Below the pieces are notes generated by a model that saw only the letters and a program-made list of their open reading frames with translations, made no database searches and was not told where the DNA came from. From NCBI GenBank assembly GCA_002491165.1, contig DKVK01000104.1, forward strand, positions 36,758-44,757: 8,000 bases of DNA, read 5' to 3'. This stretch comes from Porphyromonadaceae bacterium UBA7180 (GTDB taxonomy: Bacteria > Bacteroidota > Bacteroidia > Bacteroidales > Muribaculaceae). This document shows positions 1 through 5,707 of the stretch, piece by piece (the stretch's first letter is position 1; each line of letters opens with the position of its first letter). The position numbers and the translations under genes are program-made.

Positions 1-1
1 C

Positions 2-115
2 GAAGAAGCCCTCGAATACATCAAGGAGGACGAATACGTGGAAGTGACGCCCAACCACATCCGCCTGCGCAAAATAATCCTCGACGACCTGGAGCGCAAA
101 CGCGCTGCCCGCTGA
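2..115 (+). CDS. typA: TypA/BipA ribosome-associated GTPase, C-terminal end only
   Basis: This is the last 37 codons of a gene that enters from the left edge, ending in TGA at 113-115. The readable tail (EEALEYIKEDEYVEVTP, then NHIRLRKIILDDLERKRAAR) matches the conserved C-terminus of the translational GTPase TypA/BipA, where a 'VEVTP..IRLRK..LD...RKR' pattern is usual. TypA is an EF-G-like GTPase that binds ribosomes and supports 50S assembly and growth under stress. The GTPase and EF-G-like domains lie outside the window, so only the family assignment can be supported. A strong terminator follows 25 bases after the stop, so it is probably the last gene of its transcript. Confidence 0.88.
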   Translation, partial: EEALEYIKEDEYVEVTPNHIRLRKIILDDLERKRAAR

Positions 116-140
116 TCCCGCCCCAAATTCCCCGAACATA

Positions 141-177
141 AAACGCCGCCCCCACACCGGAGCGGCGTTTCTTTTTT
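141..177 (+). terminator. Intrinsic terminator after typA
   Basis: A perfect 9-bp stem (AAACGCCGC at 141-149 pairing with GCGGCGTTT at 162-170) with a 12-base loop is followed directly by CTTTTTT. This is a classic Rho-independent terminator for the + strand gene ending at 115. The roughly 110 bases between it and the next gene (178-289) show nothing recognisable. Confidence 0.88.
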
Positions 178-289
178 ACCGTAAAACCAAAGGACCACCT
201 AATCCAAAAGAAAGCGGACGAGAGACGGCACGCACAAACTAAAGCTCGCTCACAGAACCTCAAACAGTCTGCGGGTACGACACTTGCAT

Positions 290-652
290 CTATTCGGCGA
301 GGCGCTCCCGGCAGAAGGACTGGAGGACGGCGGCTTCGTTGTGGAGCGGGTCGCGGGAGGCGTAGACCAGCGTTACCACCGTGTGGGCGGCGAGGGTCTG
401 CAGGAAGGTGGGGAAGGCGGGATTCGCGGCCAGTTCGGCTTTGTAACGGTCTTCAAACTCGGGCCAGCGGTTTCCCGGGTCGGCGTGGAACCATTTGCGC
501 AGGTCGCTGCTTGGCGCTATCTCTTTTGCCCACAGCGGGCAGGCGAGGCGCTCGTGCGTAAGGCCGCGCGGCCATAGTCTGTCTACAAGAATGCGGAAGC
601 CGTCGCTTTCAGCGGGCGCCTCGTAGGCGCGTTTTGTCTTTATCTCAGTCAT
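290..652 (-). CDS. DUF488 (YeaO-like) family protein
   Basis: A 120-residue soluble protein with no signal peptide or membrane segment, which is the normal length for single-domain DUF488/YeaO proteins. Family hallmarks are DRLWPRG at residues 24-30, the WAKEIAPS segment at 41-48, the 'LRKWF..DP..RW.EF..RY..EL' block at 51-74, and a strand with TLVYASRD at 94-101 followed by a helix starting HNEA. The biochemical function of the family is not established, so none is assigned. The start ATG is the first residue before the conserved 'TEIKTKRAYE' strand. No Shine-Dalgarno is visible, but the 15 bases upstream are A-rich (AAATAGAAAAAAG), as is common in Bacteroidota. It is transcribed divergently from the cupin gene. 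No clear -7 box was seen upstream, and no strong terminator follows its stop at 290. Confidence 0.85.
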   Translation of the reverse strand: MTEIKTKRAYEAPAESDGFRILVDRLWPRGLTHERLACPLWAKEIAPSSDLRKWFHADPGNRWPEFEDRYKAELAANPAFPTFLQTLAAHTVVTLVYASRDPLHNEAAVLQSFCRERLAE

Positions 653-670
653 CTTTTTTCTATTTATAAC

Positions 671-712
671 ACCGGTGGCACACCGCCGGTTTGAACCTCC
701 GGGGCTCCCCGG
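671..712. other. Two adjacent GC-rich stem-loops in the divergent intergenic region
   Basis: Stem-loop A pairs ACCGGTGG (671-678) with CCGCCGGT (683-690) around a CACA loop: 8 bp including one G-T wobble. Stem-loop B pairs CCGGG (699-703) with CCCGG (708-712) around GCTC, and on the + strand is followed by CTGTTTTA. They lie 18-60 bases before the DUF488 start and upstream of the cupin gene. They could be a leader structure of the DUF488 transcript or a weak terminator on the + strand that shields the cupin gene. The sequence does not decide which. Confidence 0.4.
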
Positions 713-743
713 CTGTTTTATATGGTAGCGTCAAGCTTCTTGA

Positions 744-774
744 TTTGCAGTTCTGAAAATTCGCAATACCTCAT
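744..774 (+). promoter_or_regulatory. Weak candidate promoter for the cupin gene
   Basis: A TTTG (744-747) lies 19 bases ahead of TACCTCAT (767-774), which keeps the TA of the Bacteroidota -7 consensus TAnnTTTG but only one base of its TTTG half. The spacing is right and the position, 17 bases before the ATG, is possible but tight. This is a best available candidate rather than a confident call. Confidence 0.22.
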
Positions 775-791
775 TATAAAAACACACAATT

Positions 792-1124
792 ATGCTTAAG
801 ACAGATTATAAGTTCGGAGAGGTGCTTCCGCTGGCCTCTCAGGTAATGCAAAACGCTGAAAAAGTGGAATTCCGTGAAATCATGAACAACGGCAACGGCG
901 GCATCGCGCTGCTGGCTTTCACCGCCGGTCAGGAACTCGGGACACACCAGGCACCCGCCGAGGTGATGGTCTATGTGCTCGACGGCGAGGTGAAGTTCCG
1001 GATGCTGGACAGCGACCTGCATCTCCGCAAGGGAGATTTCTTCCTGATGGGCGACGGCGTGCCCCACTCCGTGCGCGCACTCACCGACGCCAAGGTCATG
1101 CTTGTTAAAATCAAACACGACTGA
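792..1124 (+). CDS. Small single-domain cupin protein
   Basis: A 110-residue cytosolic protein with one cupin beta-barrel fold. Cupin motif 1 lies at about residues 46-65 (G46, H52, E57, G65) and motif 2 at about 81-94 (GDFFLMGDGVPHSV, with H92). The usual HxH of motif 1 is HQA here, so one of the two metal-ligand histidines is replaced; H52, E57 and H92 remain. Similar short cupins are widespread in Bacteroidales and mostly lack an assigned substrate, so neither enzyme activity nor a sensory role is claimed. The ATG at 792 is preceded by an A-rich stretch without a Shine-Dalgarno and opens directly into the conserved N-terminus. The gene stands alone between divergent DUF488 and a non-coding stretch, so it is probably monocistronic. 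Confidence 0.85.
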   Translation: MLKTDYKFGEVLPLASQVMQNAEKVEFREIMNNGNGGIALLAFTAGQELGTHQAPAEVMVYVLDGEVKFRMLDSDLHLRKGDFFLMGDGVPHSVRALTDAKVMLVKIKHD

Positions 1125-1484
1125 GCATATCCACCCCACACGGATAAGATCAAGCGTATCTACAAACCTTCATAACCTTTGCGGAGGCGGCTTCCCGGAC
1201 GGCGGGACGACCGCCTCCGTTGCATTCCTGCGAATCGCGGAGTCTGCAGGGCAGCCGCCGCGAGCGCGAGCGCAGACAGTCGGCCGCCACACCGCAGGCG
1301 CAGGTGCTGACTTCGCAAGGACGCCCGGTCAACTTCGACATGAAGGCGCAACGGAGCAAGTTCAAATCCCCCGCATTCCCGCGGCAGTCAGTCTCCGCGA
1401 AAACACGCCAGACCGCTTACGGCGAAGTTGCCGAATGGAACCGAGATGGTCGACGAGTCGCGCCGCTATCCCCTCACAAATAAC
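1125..1484 (+). other. GC-rich stretch without a convincing gene; possible RNA or remnant
   Basis: No frame here looks like a known protein. A + strand frame runs from TTG at 1220 to TAA at 1481-1483, with an internal ATG at 1340 that would give 47 residues beginning MKAQRSKFKSPAFPRQ. Its translation is rich in Arg, Gln and Ser, with no domain or signal peptide. About 70% of its codons end in G or C. Its stop lies one base before the terminator at 1485, which is what a real 3' end would look like. An AACCTTTG at 1174-1181 is one base from a -7 box, with no TTTG at the right distance upstream. The stretch could be a small gene, a structured RNA from about 1185 to 1518, or a decayed or dispersed repeat. 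None of these is proven. Confidence 0.3.
1182..1219 (+). other. Large GC-rich stem-loop after the cupin gene
   Basis: CGGAGGCGG (1182-1190) pairs perfectly with CCGCCTCCG (1211-1219). Inside the loop, TCCCG (1193-1197) pairs with CGGGA (1203-1207) around GACGG. It begins 57 bases after the cupin stop. The downstream sequence (TTGCATTCCTG) lacks a proper T-run, so it is a poor intrinsic terminator. It may instead protect the 3' end of the cupin mRNA or form the 5' domain of a non-coding RNA. Confidence 0.45.
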
Positions 1485-1518
1485 AAAAAGTTGACTCTTT
1501 CGGAAGAATCAACTTTTT
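1485..1518. terminator. Bidirectional intrinsic terminator between convergent units
   Basis: AAAAAGTTGA (1485-1494) pairs with TCAACTTTTT (1509-1518). The stem continues, after one C-A mismatch, with TCTT (1496-1499) and AAGA (1504-1507), closing on a TCGG tetraloop. The A-run on one side and T-run on the other make it usable on both strands. It can end the + strand transcript from the cupin side and the - strand operon that stops at 1634. Confidence 0.85.
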
Positions 1519-1529
1519 CCTTTGACACG

Positions 1530-1576
1530 CACCGGCCAATTCATTATGGCCGGTGGCTTTACTCTTGTCTTTTCTT
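1530..1576 (+). terminator. Second hairpin with pyrimidine-rich tail
   Basis: CACCGGCCA (1530-1538) pairs perfectly with TGGCCGGTG (1547-1555) around an 8-base loop. It is followed by GCTTTACTCTTGTCTTTTC, which is T-rich though interrupted. It is probably a back-up terminator for + strand transcription entering the - strand operon. On the - strand no T-run follows it. From here to 1633 the + strand is almost all pyrimidine and carries no gene. Confidence 0.55.
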
Positions 1577-1633
1577 CCTTACTTTAACTGACTTTTTTAA
1601 ACTCGTAACTTTTCCTTACTAACTTTACTCTGC

Positions 1634-2335
1634 TTATCTGACGAAAAGTTTTCCTGTGCGCCGGGCGCTTCCCTCGACGCAGTAAACATAGATTCCGACG
1701 GGAAGCGCGGCAGTCGGGATTATGCCGCTCCCGCTCACCTTCTCGCTGAAGACGCGACGTCCCGTCATGTCGTAAAGATTTACTTCCGAAGCACCTGTGA
1801 GATTGTATCTTATGCCGCCCTGAACGGCGCAGAAGTCGTTGTCGGCTACTATGGTTGTGATGCCCGTGCCTGAGTCGAAGACTATCTCAAGCTTGATGAG
1901 CGACGACGGGTCGTCGGCATACTGTGCCGTAAGTTCCACCTCGACGTGCGGGATGGGTTCGTCGGCCGAGTAGGTCTGGCCGGTCTGTTCCAGCTGGCTG
2001 GCCAGCGGGACGCCGGCTTTCACTTCGATGTTCCGCTTGGTGAGGGAAGTGCCCATCTCGCAACTGCCGCCGCAGCAGAGCTGTATGTTCTGCCCTGTGG
2101 TACAGGTGGCCGTCACTATCACGTCGTTGGCGTCCACATCGCTGAGGATGCTGATCCCAGGGTCGTAGACGTAGTCTTTACCGTCGGCGCCGTAATCTTC
2201 GATTTTACACTGGTTCCAAACCAGGCGGTCCTGCGCGTTGAACACCTTGTCGCCCTGGCAGAACTTGAGTTCCCGGGCTCCGGCAGTGGTCACCGTGAGC
2301 AATGCCGCTGCCGCAATCATGTAAATTTTCTTCAT
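1634..2335 (-). CDS. Small cysteine-rich secreted protein with T9SS-like C-terminal sorting domain
   Basis: A 233-residue exported protein of unrecognised function. Residues 1-20 are a signal peptide (MKKIYMIAAAALLTV, then TTAGA). The start at 2335 is preferred over an in-frame ATG 45 bases upstream because it puts this signal sequence at the N-terminus. The middle (about 21-180) is predicted beta-rich and matches no domain I recognise. The C-terminus (about 184-233) has the pattern of the type IX secretion type A sorting domain: VNLYDMTGRRV at 185-195, then LPVGIYVYCV, then TGKLFVR at the very end. The mature part has eight cysteines (26, 43, 78, 87, 88, 92, 169, 219), including a CCGGSC cluster at 87-92. 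This suggests several disulfides, in keeping with the TlpA and Omp28 genes of the same operon. It starts 60 bases after the Omp28 gene and is the last gene before the terminator near 1500. Confidence 0.75.
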   Translation of the reverse strand: MKKIYMIAAAALLTVTTAGARELKFCQGDKVFNAQDRLVWNQCKIEDYGADGKDYVYDPGISILSDVDANDVIVTATCTTGQNIQLCCGGSCEMGTSLTKRNIEVKAGVPLASQLEQTGQTYSADEPIPHVEVELTAQYADDPSSLIKLEIVFDSGTGITTIVADNDFCAVQGGIRYNLTGASEVNLYDMTGRRVFSEKVSGSGIIPTAALPVGIYVYCVEGSARRTGKLFVR

Positions 2336-2395
2336 AATAAAGTAAGATATTTGAGTTGTTTTATATCCAGAGTTTAGCAAGATTCAGGCCGGCAT

Positions 2396-3253
2396 TCATG
2401 TATCGGGAATGACTTTCACGCGGGTGACGTTGAGCACCGAGCCGTCATAGACGAAGGCCGTGACGTAGAGGTTGTTGACTTTCCAGACCTCTTTCTTGTT
2501 GTAGCGGCACTGTATTTTACCATCGACGGTCACGGGCTGTCCGGCCGGCAACGGGCAGAGTTTGCCGCGCGTGTTGTCGCCGAAGACCATCGCGCGGAAC
2601 ACGTTGTCGTGCACATAGTCTTTCTTCACCGACGAGTCGGCCAGTTTCTGTTCGGCTACTATCCCGTTTTCCGTTATCCAGAACTGCACGCGTGCATCGG
2701 GATGCTGGGCCAGCGAGGTGACGGTGGCCGTCACCGTGATGGTACCGAGTTCCTCGTCGCTCTTGCCGTCGATGTCGCCCTCATATTTCACGGTGGCATG
2801 TATTGCCACATCGGTATTGACGCGGAAGGCGTCGCTGACGGCGGCCGCCCATTGCAGGTAGTCGAGGGGACTCCCCTTCATGTCCACGACGCCCATGGGC
2901 CATTGCGTTATGGAGTAGGAGTCGGCGACGCGCTGCGACTCTTCGTTCATCAGCCCGACGGAGCCCTCCAGGAAGTTATTGCGGTTCTGGTTCTTGGCCA
3001 TGGCGCCGGAGTGGATGCTCACCGCTATGAGGTGCTCGCGGCCGTATTGCTCTTCGAGGAGTTCTATGGTCTCGTGCGCCGCCGGACAGTTAAGGCAGTT
3101 CTGTCCCGTGAAGTCTTCGAGCAGCACATTGCGCTCCGGCTTCACGCCGTCGGTCTTTATGTAGCGGTCATCCTCGCTGACGTTGTCGCAGGCTGTGAAA
3201 AGTGCGGCGGCGCCGAGTGCCGTGGCGGTCATGATTATTGAGAGATGTTTCAT
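2396..3253 (-). CDS. Omp28-family outer-membrane lipoprotein with CxxC motif
   Basis: A 285-residue lipoprotein. The N-terminus ends in a lipobox (LFTAC) with lipidated Cys22. The following Asp-Asn-Val-Ser-Glu-Asp-Asp is acidic, as in the signals that send Bacteroidota lipoproteins to the cell surface. Residues 41-60 hold the Omp28 hallmark 'VLLEDFTGQNCLNCPAAH', a thioredoxin-like active-site loop with Cys53 and Cys56. The segment 'SITQWPMGVVD' (about 114-124) is where the cis-proline loop of the fold would sit (Pro119). A beta-sandwich-like C-terminal half follows, with further cysteines at 233 and 249. Omp28 proteins take their name from an outer-membrane antigen of Porphyromonas; their biochemical role is not settled. 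The gene starts 5 bases after the DUF6029 stop, so the two are almost certainly co-transcribed and probably translationally coupled. Confidence 0.85.
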   Translation of the reverse strand: MKHLSIIMTATALGAAALFTACDNVSEDDRYIKTDGVKPERNVLLEDFTGQNCLNCPAAHETIELLEEQYGREHLIAVSIHSGAMAKNQNRNNFLEGSVGLMNEESQRVADSYSITQWPMGVVDMKGSPLDYLQWAAAVSDAFRVNTDVAIHATVKYEGDIDGKSDEELGTITVTATVTSLAQHPDARVQFWITENGIVAEQKLADSSVKKDYVHDNVFRAMVFGDNTRGKLCPLPAGQPVTVDGKIQCRYNKKEVWKVNNLYVTAFVYDGSVLNVTRVKVIPDT

Positions 3254-3258
3254 CTTTT

Positions 3259-4944
3259 TCAGAAGTTATAAGTGTAAGCTATCTGGAAACCGTGCATGGC
3301 CGGCACTTCGCGGCACACGCCTCCCGAGCAGTTGAACCCCTGACGCGTGCGGCCGTAGGAGAGCATCAGGCGGTTATTGCGGTATGTGCCCGTCAGTCCG
3401 AACATATAGTAGTGGGTCCCGGTGTCGCCGCAATTCCACATGTCGGATACCGACGCCATCAGCCACGGGTTGAACGAGAGTTCGAGCAGACCGTAGGCCC
3501 AGTCTTTCTGGTCCTGGTTGGTGAAGAGATATTGCAGCTCGCCGCGCAGCGTGAACTTGCGGTTGAACCGATAGCGCGCGTCGACCACCAGTATGTTGGA
3601 GCGAATGTATTTCTCTTCTTTCTCCACTATCTTCATCACGTTGTTGTTGAAGAACTGGTTCATGTACATGAATGTGATCTGCAACGGCGCCGAGAAGCGT
3701 TTCTCCACCTGCACGTTGACGTCGAAGTAGTTGGCCTGCCCCATCTTGAAGAATGGCGACGAGTATCCCTGCGTTCCCATCACGGTGTTCACGGGTCGGC
3801 CGTCAACGACGGCCTGCGGGTTCCCTTCGTGCACGAGCGAACTGACGTAGCTGGCGTTGAGCGTCACGCGCGTGCCGTAGCGGCCGCCCAGCGGAGTGTG
3901 CTTCCTGAAGTTGTATGAGAAGCTGCCCTGGAAAGCCCATTCCCCCGGGCCGTACTGCGAGGCGTAGGGATAGAGGGCCGGCAGAGCGTAGGTGTGCTGG
4001 TATGTGAAGGCCGGCATATTGTTGATGAAGGCGGAAATGCCGCTGCGGCTGCGCTGCGACCGGAACGCCATGTTCTCGCTGCGCTTGGCCTGCACCAGTG
4101 CGCTCAGTCCCTTTTTTGAGTAGGAGGCGCTGAGCATCACCGCCGAGCCGTGACGGTAGGTGTATTCGTTGTCGAACGAGGGGTCCTGCCCTTTCCAGGC
4201 GTATTCTGCCAGCACGCTCCACGGCCCTTTGTTGAAACTGGAGCGCACGTCGATGGCGTTGACGCAGCCGGGAAGGTTCAGGCGGTAGTCAATGCCGGGG
4301 AGCATGATGTCTTCGTCGCGCTCGTGTTTGAGCACATACGAGCCCCCCACCATCCAGCTGGCACCGCTTTCGCGCAGCTTCGGCATCCATGTCTCCATGT
4401 ACACTTCGGCGTTGGCACCGTACACCTGCGAGTGCTTGCTCCAGTCCCAGTAGCGGCGCTGCACGCCGCCGAGCGCCGTCAGCCTCACGCCGTCGATGGC
4501 GTTGACGTTGACGCGCGCGCCGCGGATGGAATTGTCTATACCAAGGGCGCGCTCTTCGTAAGTACGCAAGATGAAGCCGCTGCCGAACTGCTCGTAGAAG
4601 TCGCCGCCGGTCAGCTCGAAGCCCTTGTACTTACCTTTGACGTAGAAGTTGGAAAGTCCCCAGCCGGCGAAGTCGGGCTCGTAGCCGGGGAGCGGCCATT
4701 TCATGAACTCGGCGCGAAGCCCGGCGTCCACATAACGGCTCGCCAGGTTCACGTCGGCGTAGGTGTTGAACAGTATCTTGTGGTCGTAGCTCCCTGTGCC
4801 TATGGCGTCGTCTTCCTGCGGAAGCACGACGTCGGCCTGCACCGAGCCGTGCACCGCCACCTTGTTTTCGGCCGCGCCGGGAACGGCGCACAGCAGCGCC
4901 AACAGCGCGGGGAACACCGGTTTATATTTTTGGAACTGTCTCAT
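3259..4944 (-). CDS. DUF6029-family outer-membrane beta-barrel protein
   Basis: A 561-residue protein with a signal peptide (hydrophobic PVFPALLALLCAVPGAA at about 9-25). The rest is a long series of alternating aromatic/polar beta-strands ending in YTYNF, with the terminal phenylalanine typical of barrels inserted by the BAM machinery. Length and strand pattern fit the Bacteroidota family DUF6029. A conserved-looking segment near the C-terminus, 'YGRTRQGFNCSGGVCREVPA' (about 530-549), holds Cys539 and Cys544. Cys227 and Cys505 are the only other cysteines of the mature chain. No transport substrate can be read from the sequence. It starts 17 bases after the TlpA stop and ends 5 bases before the Omp28 start. 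The pairing with a thioredoxin and an Omp28 protein suggests that they act on, or with, this barrel; that is inference. Confidence 0.82.
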   Translation of the reverse strand: MRQFQKYKPVFPALLALLCAVPGAAENKVAVHGSVQADVVLPQEDDAIGTGSYDHKILFNTYADVNLASRYVDAGLRAEFMKWPLPGYEPDFAGWGLSNFYVKGKYKGFELTGGDFYEQFGSGFILRTYEERALGIDNSIRGARVNVNAIDGVRLTALGGVQRRYWDWSKHSQVYGANAEVYMETWMPKLRESGASWMVGGSYVLKHERDEDIMLPGIDYRLNLPGCVNAIDVRSSFNKGPWSVLAEYAWKGQDPSFDNEYTYRHGSAVMLSASYSKKGLSALVQAKRSENMAFRSQRSRSGISAFINNMPAFTYQHTYALPALYPYASQYGPGEWAFQGSFSYNFRKHTPLGGRYGTRVTLNASYVSSLVHEGNPQAVVDGRPVNTVMGTQGYSSPFFKMGQANYFDVNVQVEKRFSAPLQITFMYMNQFFNNNVMKIVEKEEKYIRSNILVVDARYRFNRKFTLRGELQYLFTNQDQKDWAYGLLELSFNPWLMASVSDMWNCGDTGTHYYMFGLTGTYRNNRLMLSYGRTRQGFNCSGGVCREVPAMHGFQIAYTYNF

Positions 4945-4961
4945 CCTCTGTTAGTTGGAGG

Positions 4962-5462
4962 TTATTTTCCTTTTATCAGTTCGCGTACTTTCTCTATAAG
5001 TTCCTCTTCGGAGCCTTCGGTGTAGCCGCCGTGCGATTCCACTACCTTGCCCTGGCCGTCCACTATGATGACGTGCGGAACGTTAGAGGCGCCCATGGCG
5101 CGCTGGAAGTCACCGCTCGGGTCGAGGAGCACTTCATATTCCCAGCCTCCGGCGTCAACCACCGGCTTCACCTTGGCGGTGTCCGAGGCTTTGTCCACCG
5201 AGACGGCATAAAGCTTCACGCCGGTTTCCTCAACCCAGTCGGCGTATTGGTCGGCAATTGCCTTGAGTTCGCGCCGGCACGGTTTGCACCATGTTGCCCA
5301 GAAGCTGATAATGAAGGGTTTGCCGCCGTTCGAGAGAGTGGCGGTGTCCACGGGTTTGCCGCTGAGGTCCTTGACCTGCACCGAGGGGAGCTGTGCCTGG
5401 GCGGCCAGTGCGCCACAGAGCGCCAGCACCATCGCCGCGATTATTTTTCCAAATATTTTCAT
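4962..5462 (-). CDS. TlpA-family periplasmic thioredoxin (disulfide reductase)
   Basis: A 166-residue exported thioredoxin-fold protein. Residues 1-23 are a signal peptide (MKIFGKIIAAMVLALCGALA, then AQA). An in-frame ATG 33 bases upstream is rejected because it would add a charged extension before the signal and would overlap the promoter box at 5493-5500. The catalytic WCKPC motif is at 58-62 (Cys59, Cys62), preceded by 'FIISFWAT'. The cis-proline is Pro129 in 'SNVPHVIIVD'. The C-terminus is a charged helix. The TlpA/ResA group reduces or isomerises disulfides in the cell envelope, for example in cytochrome c maturation. Here the neighbours are outer-membrane and secreted cysteine proteins rather than haem genes, so the partners are probably encoded in the same operon (inference). 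It is the first gene of the four-gene unit. Confidence 0.9.
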   Translation of the reverse strand: MKIFGKIIAAMVLALCGALAAQAQLPSVQVKDLSGKPVDTATLSNGGKPFIISFWATWCKPCRRELKAIADQYADWVEETGVKLYAVSVDKASDTAKVKPVVDAGGWEYEVLLDPSGDFQRAMGASNVPHVIIVDGQGKVVESHGGYTEGSEEELIEKVRELIKGK

Positions 5463-5492
5463 GGTTCTTTTTGTGTTTAGGTTTCTGACTTG

Positions 5493-5500
5493 CAAAGTTA
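5493..5500 (-). promoter_or_regulatory. Bacteroidota -7 promoter box for the TlpA operon
   Basis: Read on the - strand this is TAACTTTG, a perfect match to the TAnnTTTG consensus of the primary sigma factor of Bacteroidota. It lies about 30 bases before the TlpA start, implying a leader of roughly 20-25 bases. A TTTG further upstream is only about 11 bases away, too close for a standard -33 element, so the upstream half is weak. Confidence 0.65.
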
Positions 5501-5604
5501 TTGCTTTTTACCAAAAAAATCGCTTTAACTATTGATAAATAATTTTCCTTACTCCCCTTAAACGGGGGCAATTAGCGGAATAACACTCTGTTTTGCCTGA
5601 AGGG

Positions 5605-5684
5605 AGCCGCATTCCCGGCACAGCCACGGCCGCTTACTTCTTGCGGATGCGCCGGGAACACGGTCTTTACATGGTATCAGACAT
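5605..5684 (+). repeat. Palindromic dispersed repeat, copy 1
   Basis: An 80-base element beginning AGCCGC and ending GACAT. It matches 7879-7959 in the same orientation, with about 10 mismatches and one 1-base gap counted by hand. Arms TTCCCGGCACA (5612-5622) and TGCGCCGGGAA (5648-5658) form an 11-position stem with one A-C mismatch. An inner CCGC/GCGG stem encloses TTACTTCTT, and CCG/CGG outside can extend the stem. No T-run follows on either strand, so it is not a standard terminator. It sits 23 bases past the stop of the 602-residue gene and about 110 bases upstream of the TlpA promoter box. Confidence 0.8.
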
Positions 5685-5707
5685 TAGTCAAATTCTTTAT
5701 GAGTGCA

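Noticed and set aside
1360..1372. GTTCAAATCCCCC resembles the T-arm of a tRNA.
   Set aside because: The five bases before it (GCAAG) cannot pair with the following C-run, and no acceptor, D or anticodon stems could be found at the right distances.
1556..1633. Strand-biased tract, nearly all pyrimidine on the + strand, with repeated CTTTACTCT (1557-1565 and 1624-1632).
   Set aside because: It is low-complexity sequence at the 3' end of convergent units, best explained as terminator tail and leader-like AT-rich filler. The short match is too small to call a repeat.
4150..5025. A 291-codon + strand open frame opposite the DUF6029 and TlpA genes.
   Set aside because: It crosses the boundary between two well-supported - strand genes and shows no recognisable protein features.
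5554..5568. CCCC TTAAAC GGGG hairpin as a terminator for the 602-residue gene.
   Set aside because: The stem is only 4 bp and no T-run follows on the - strand. No clear intrinsic terminator was found for that gene.
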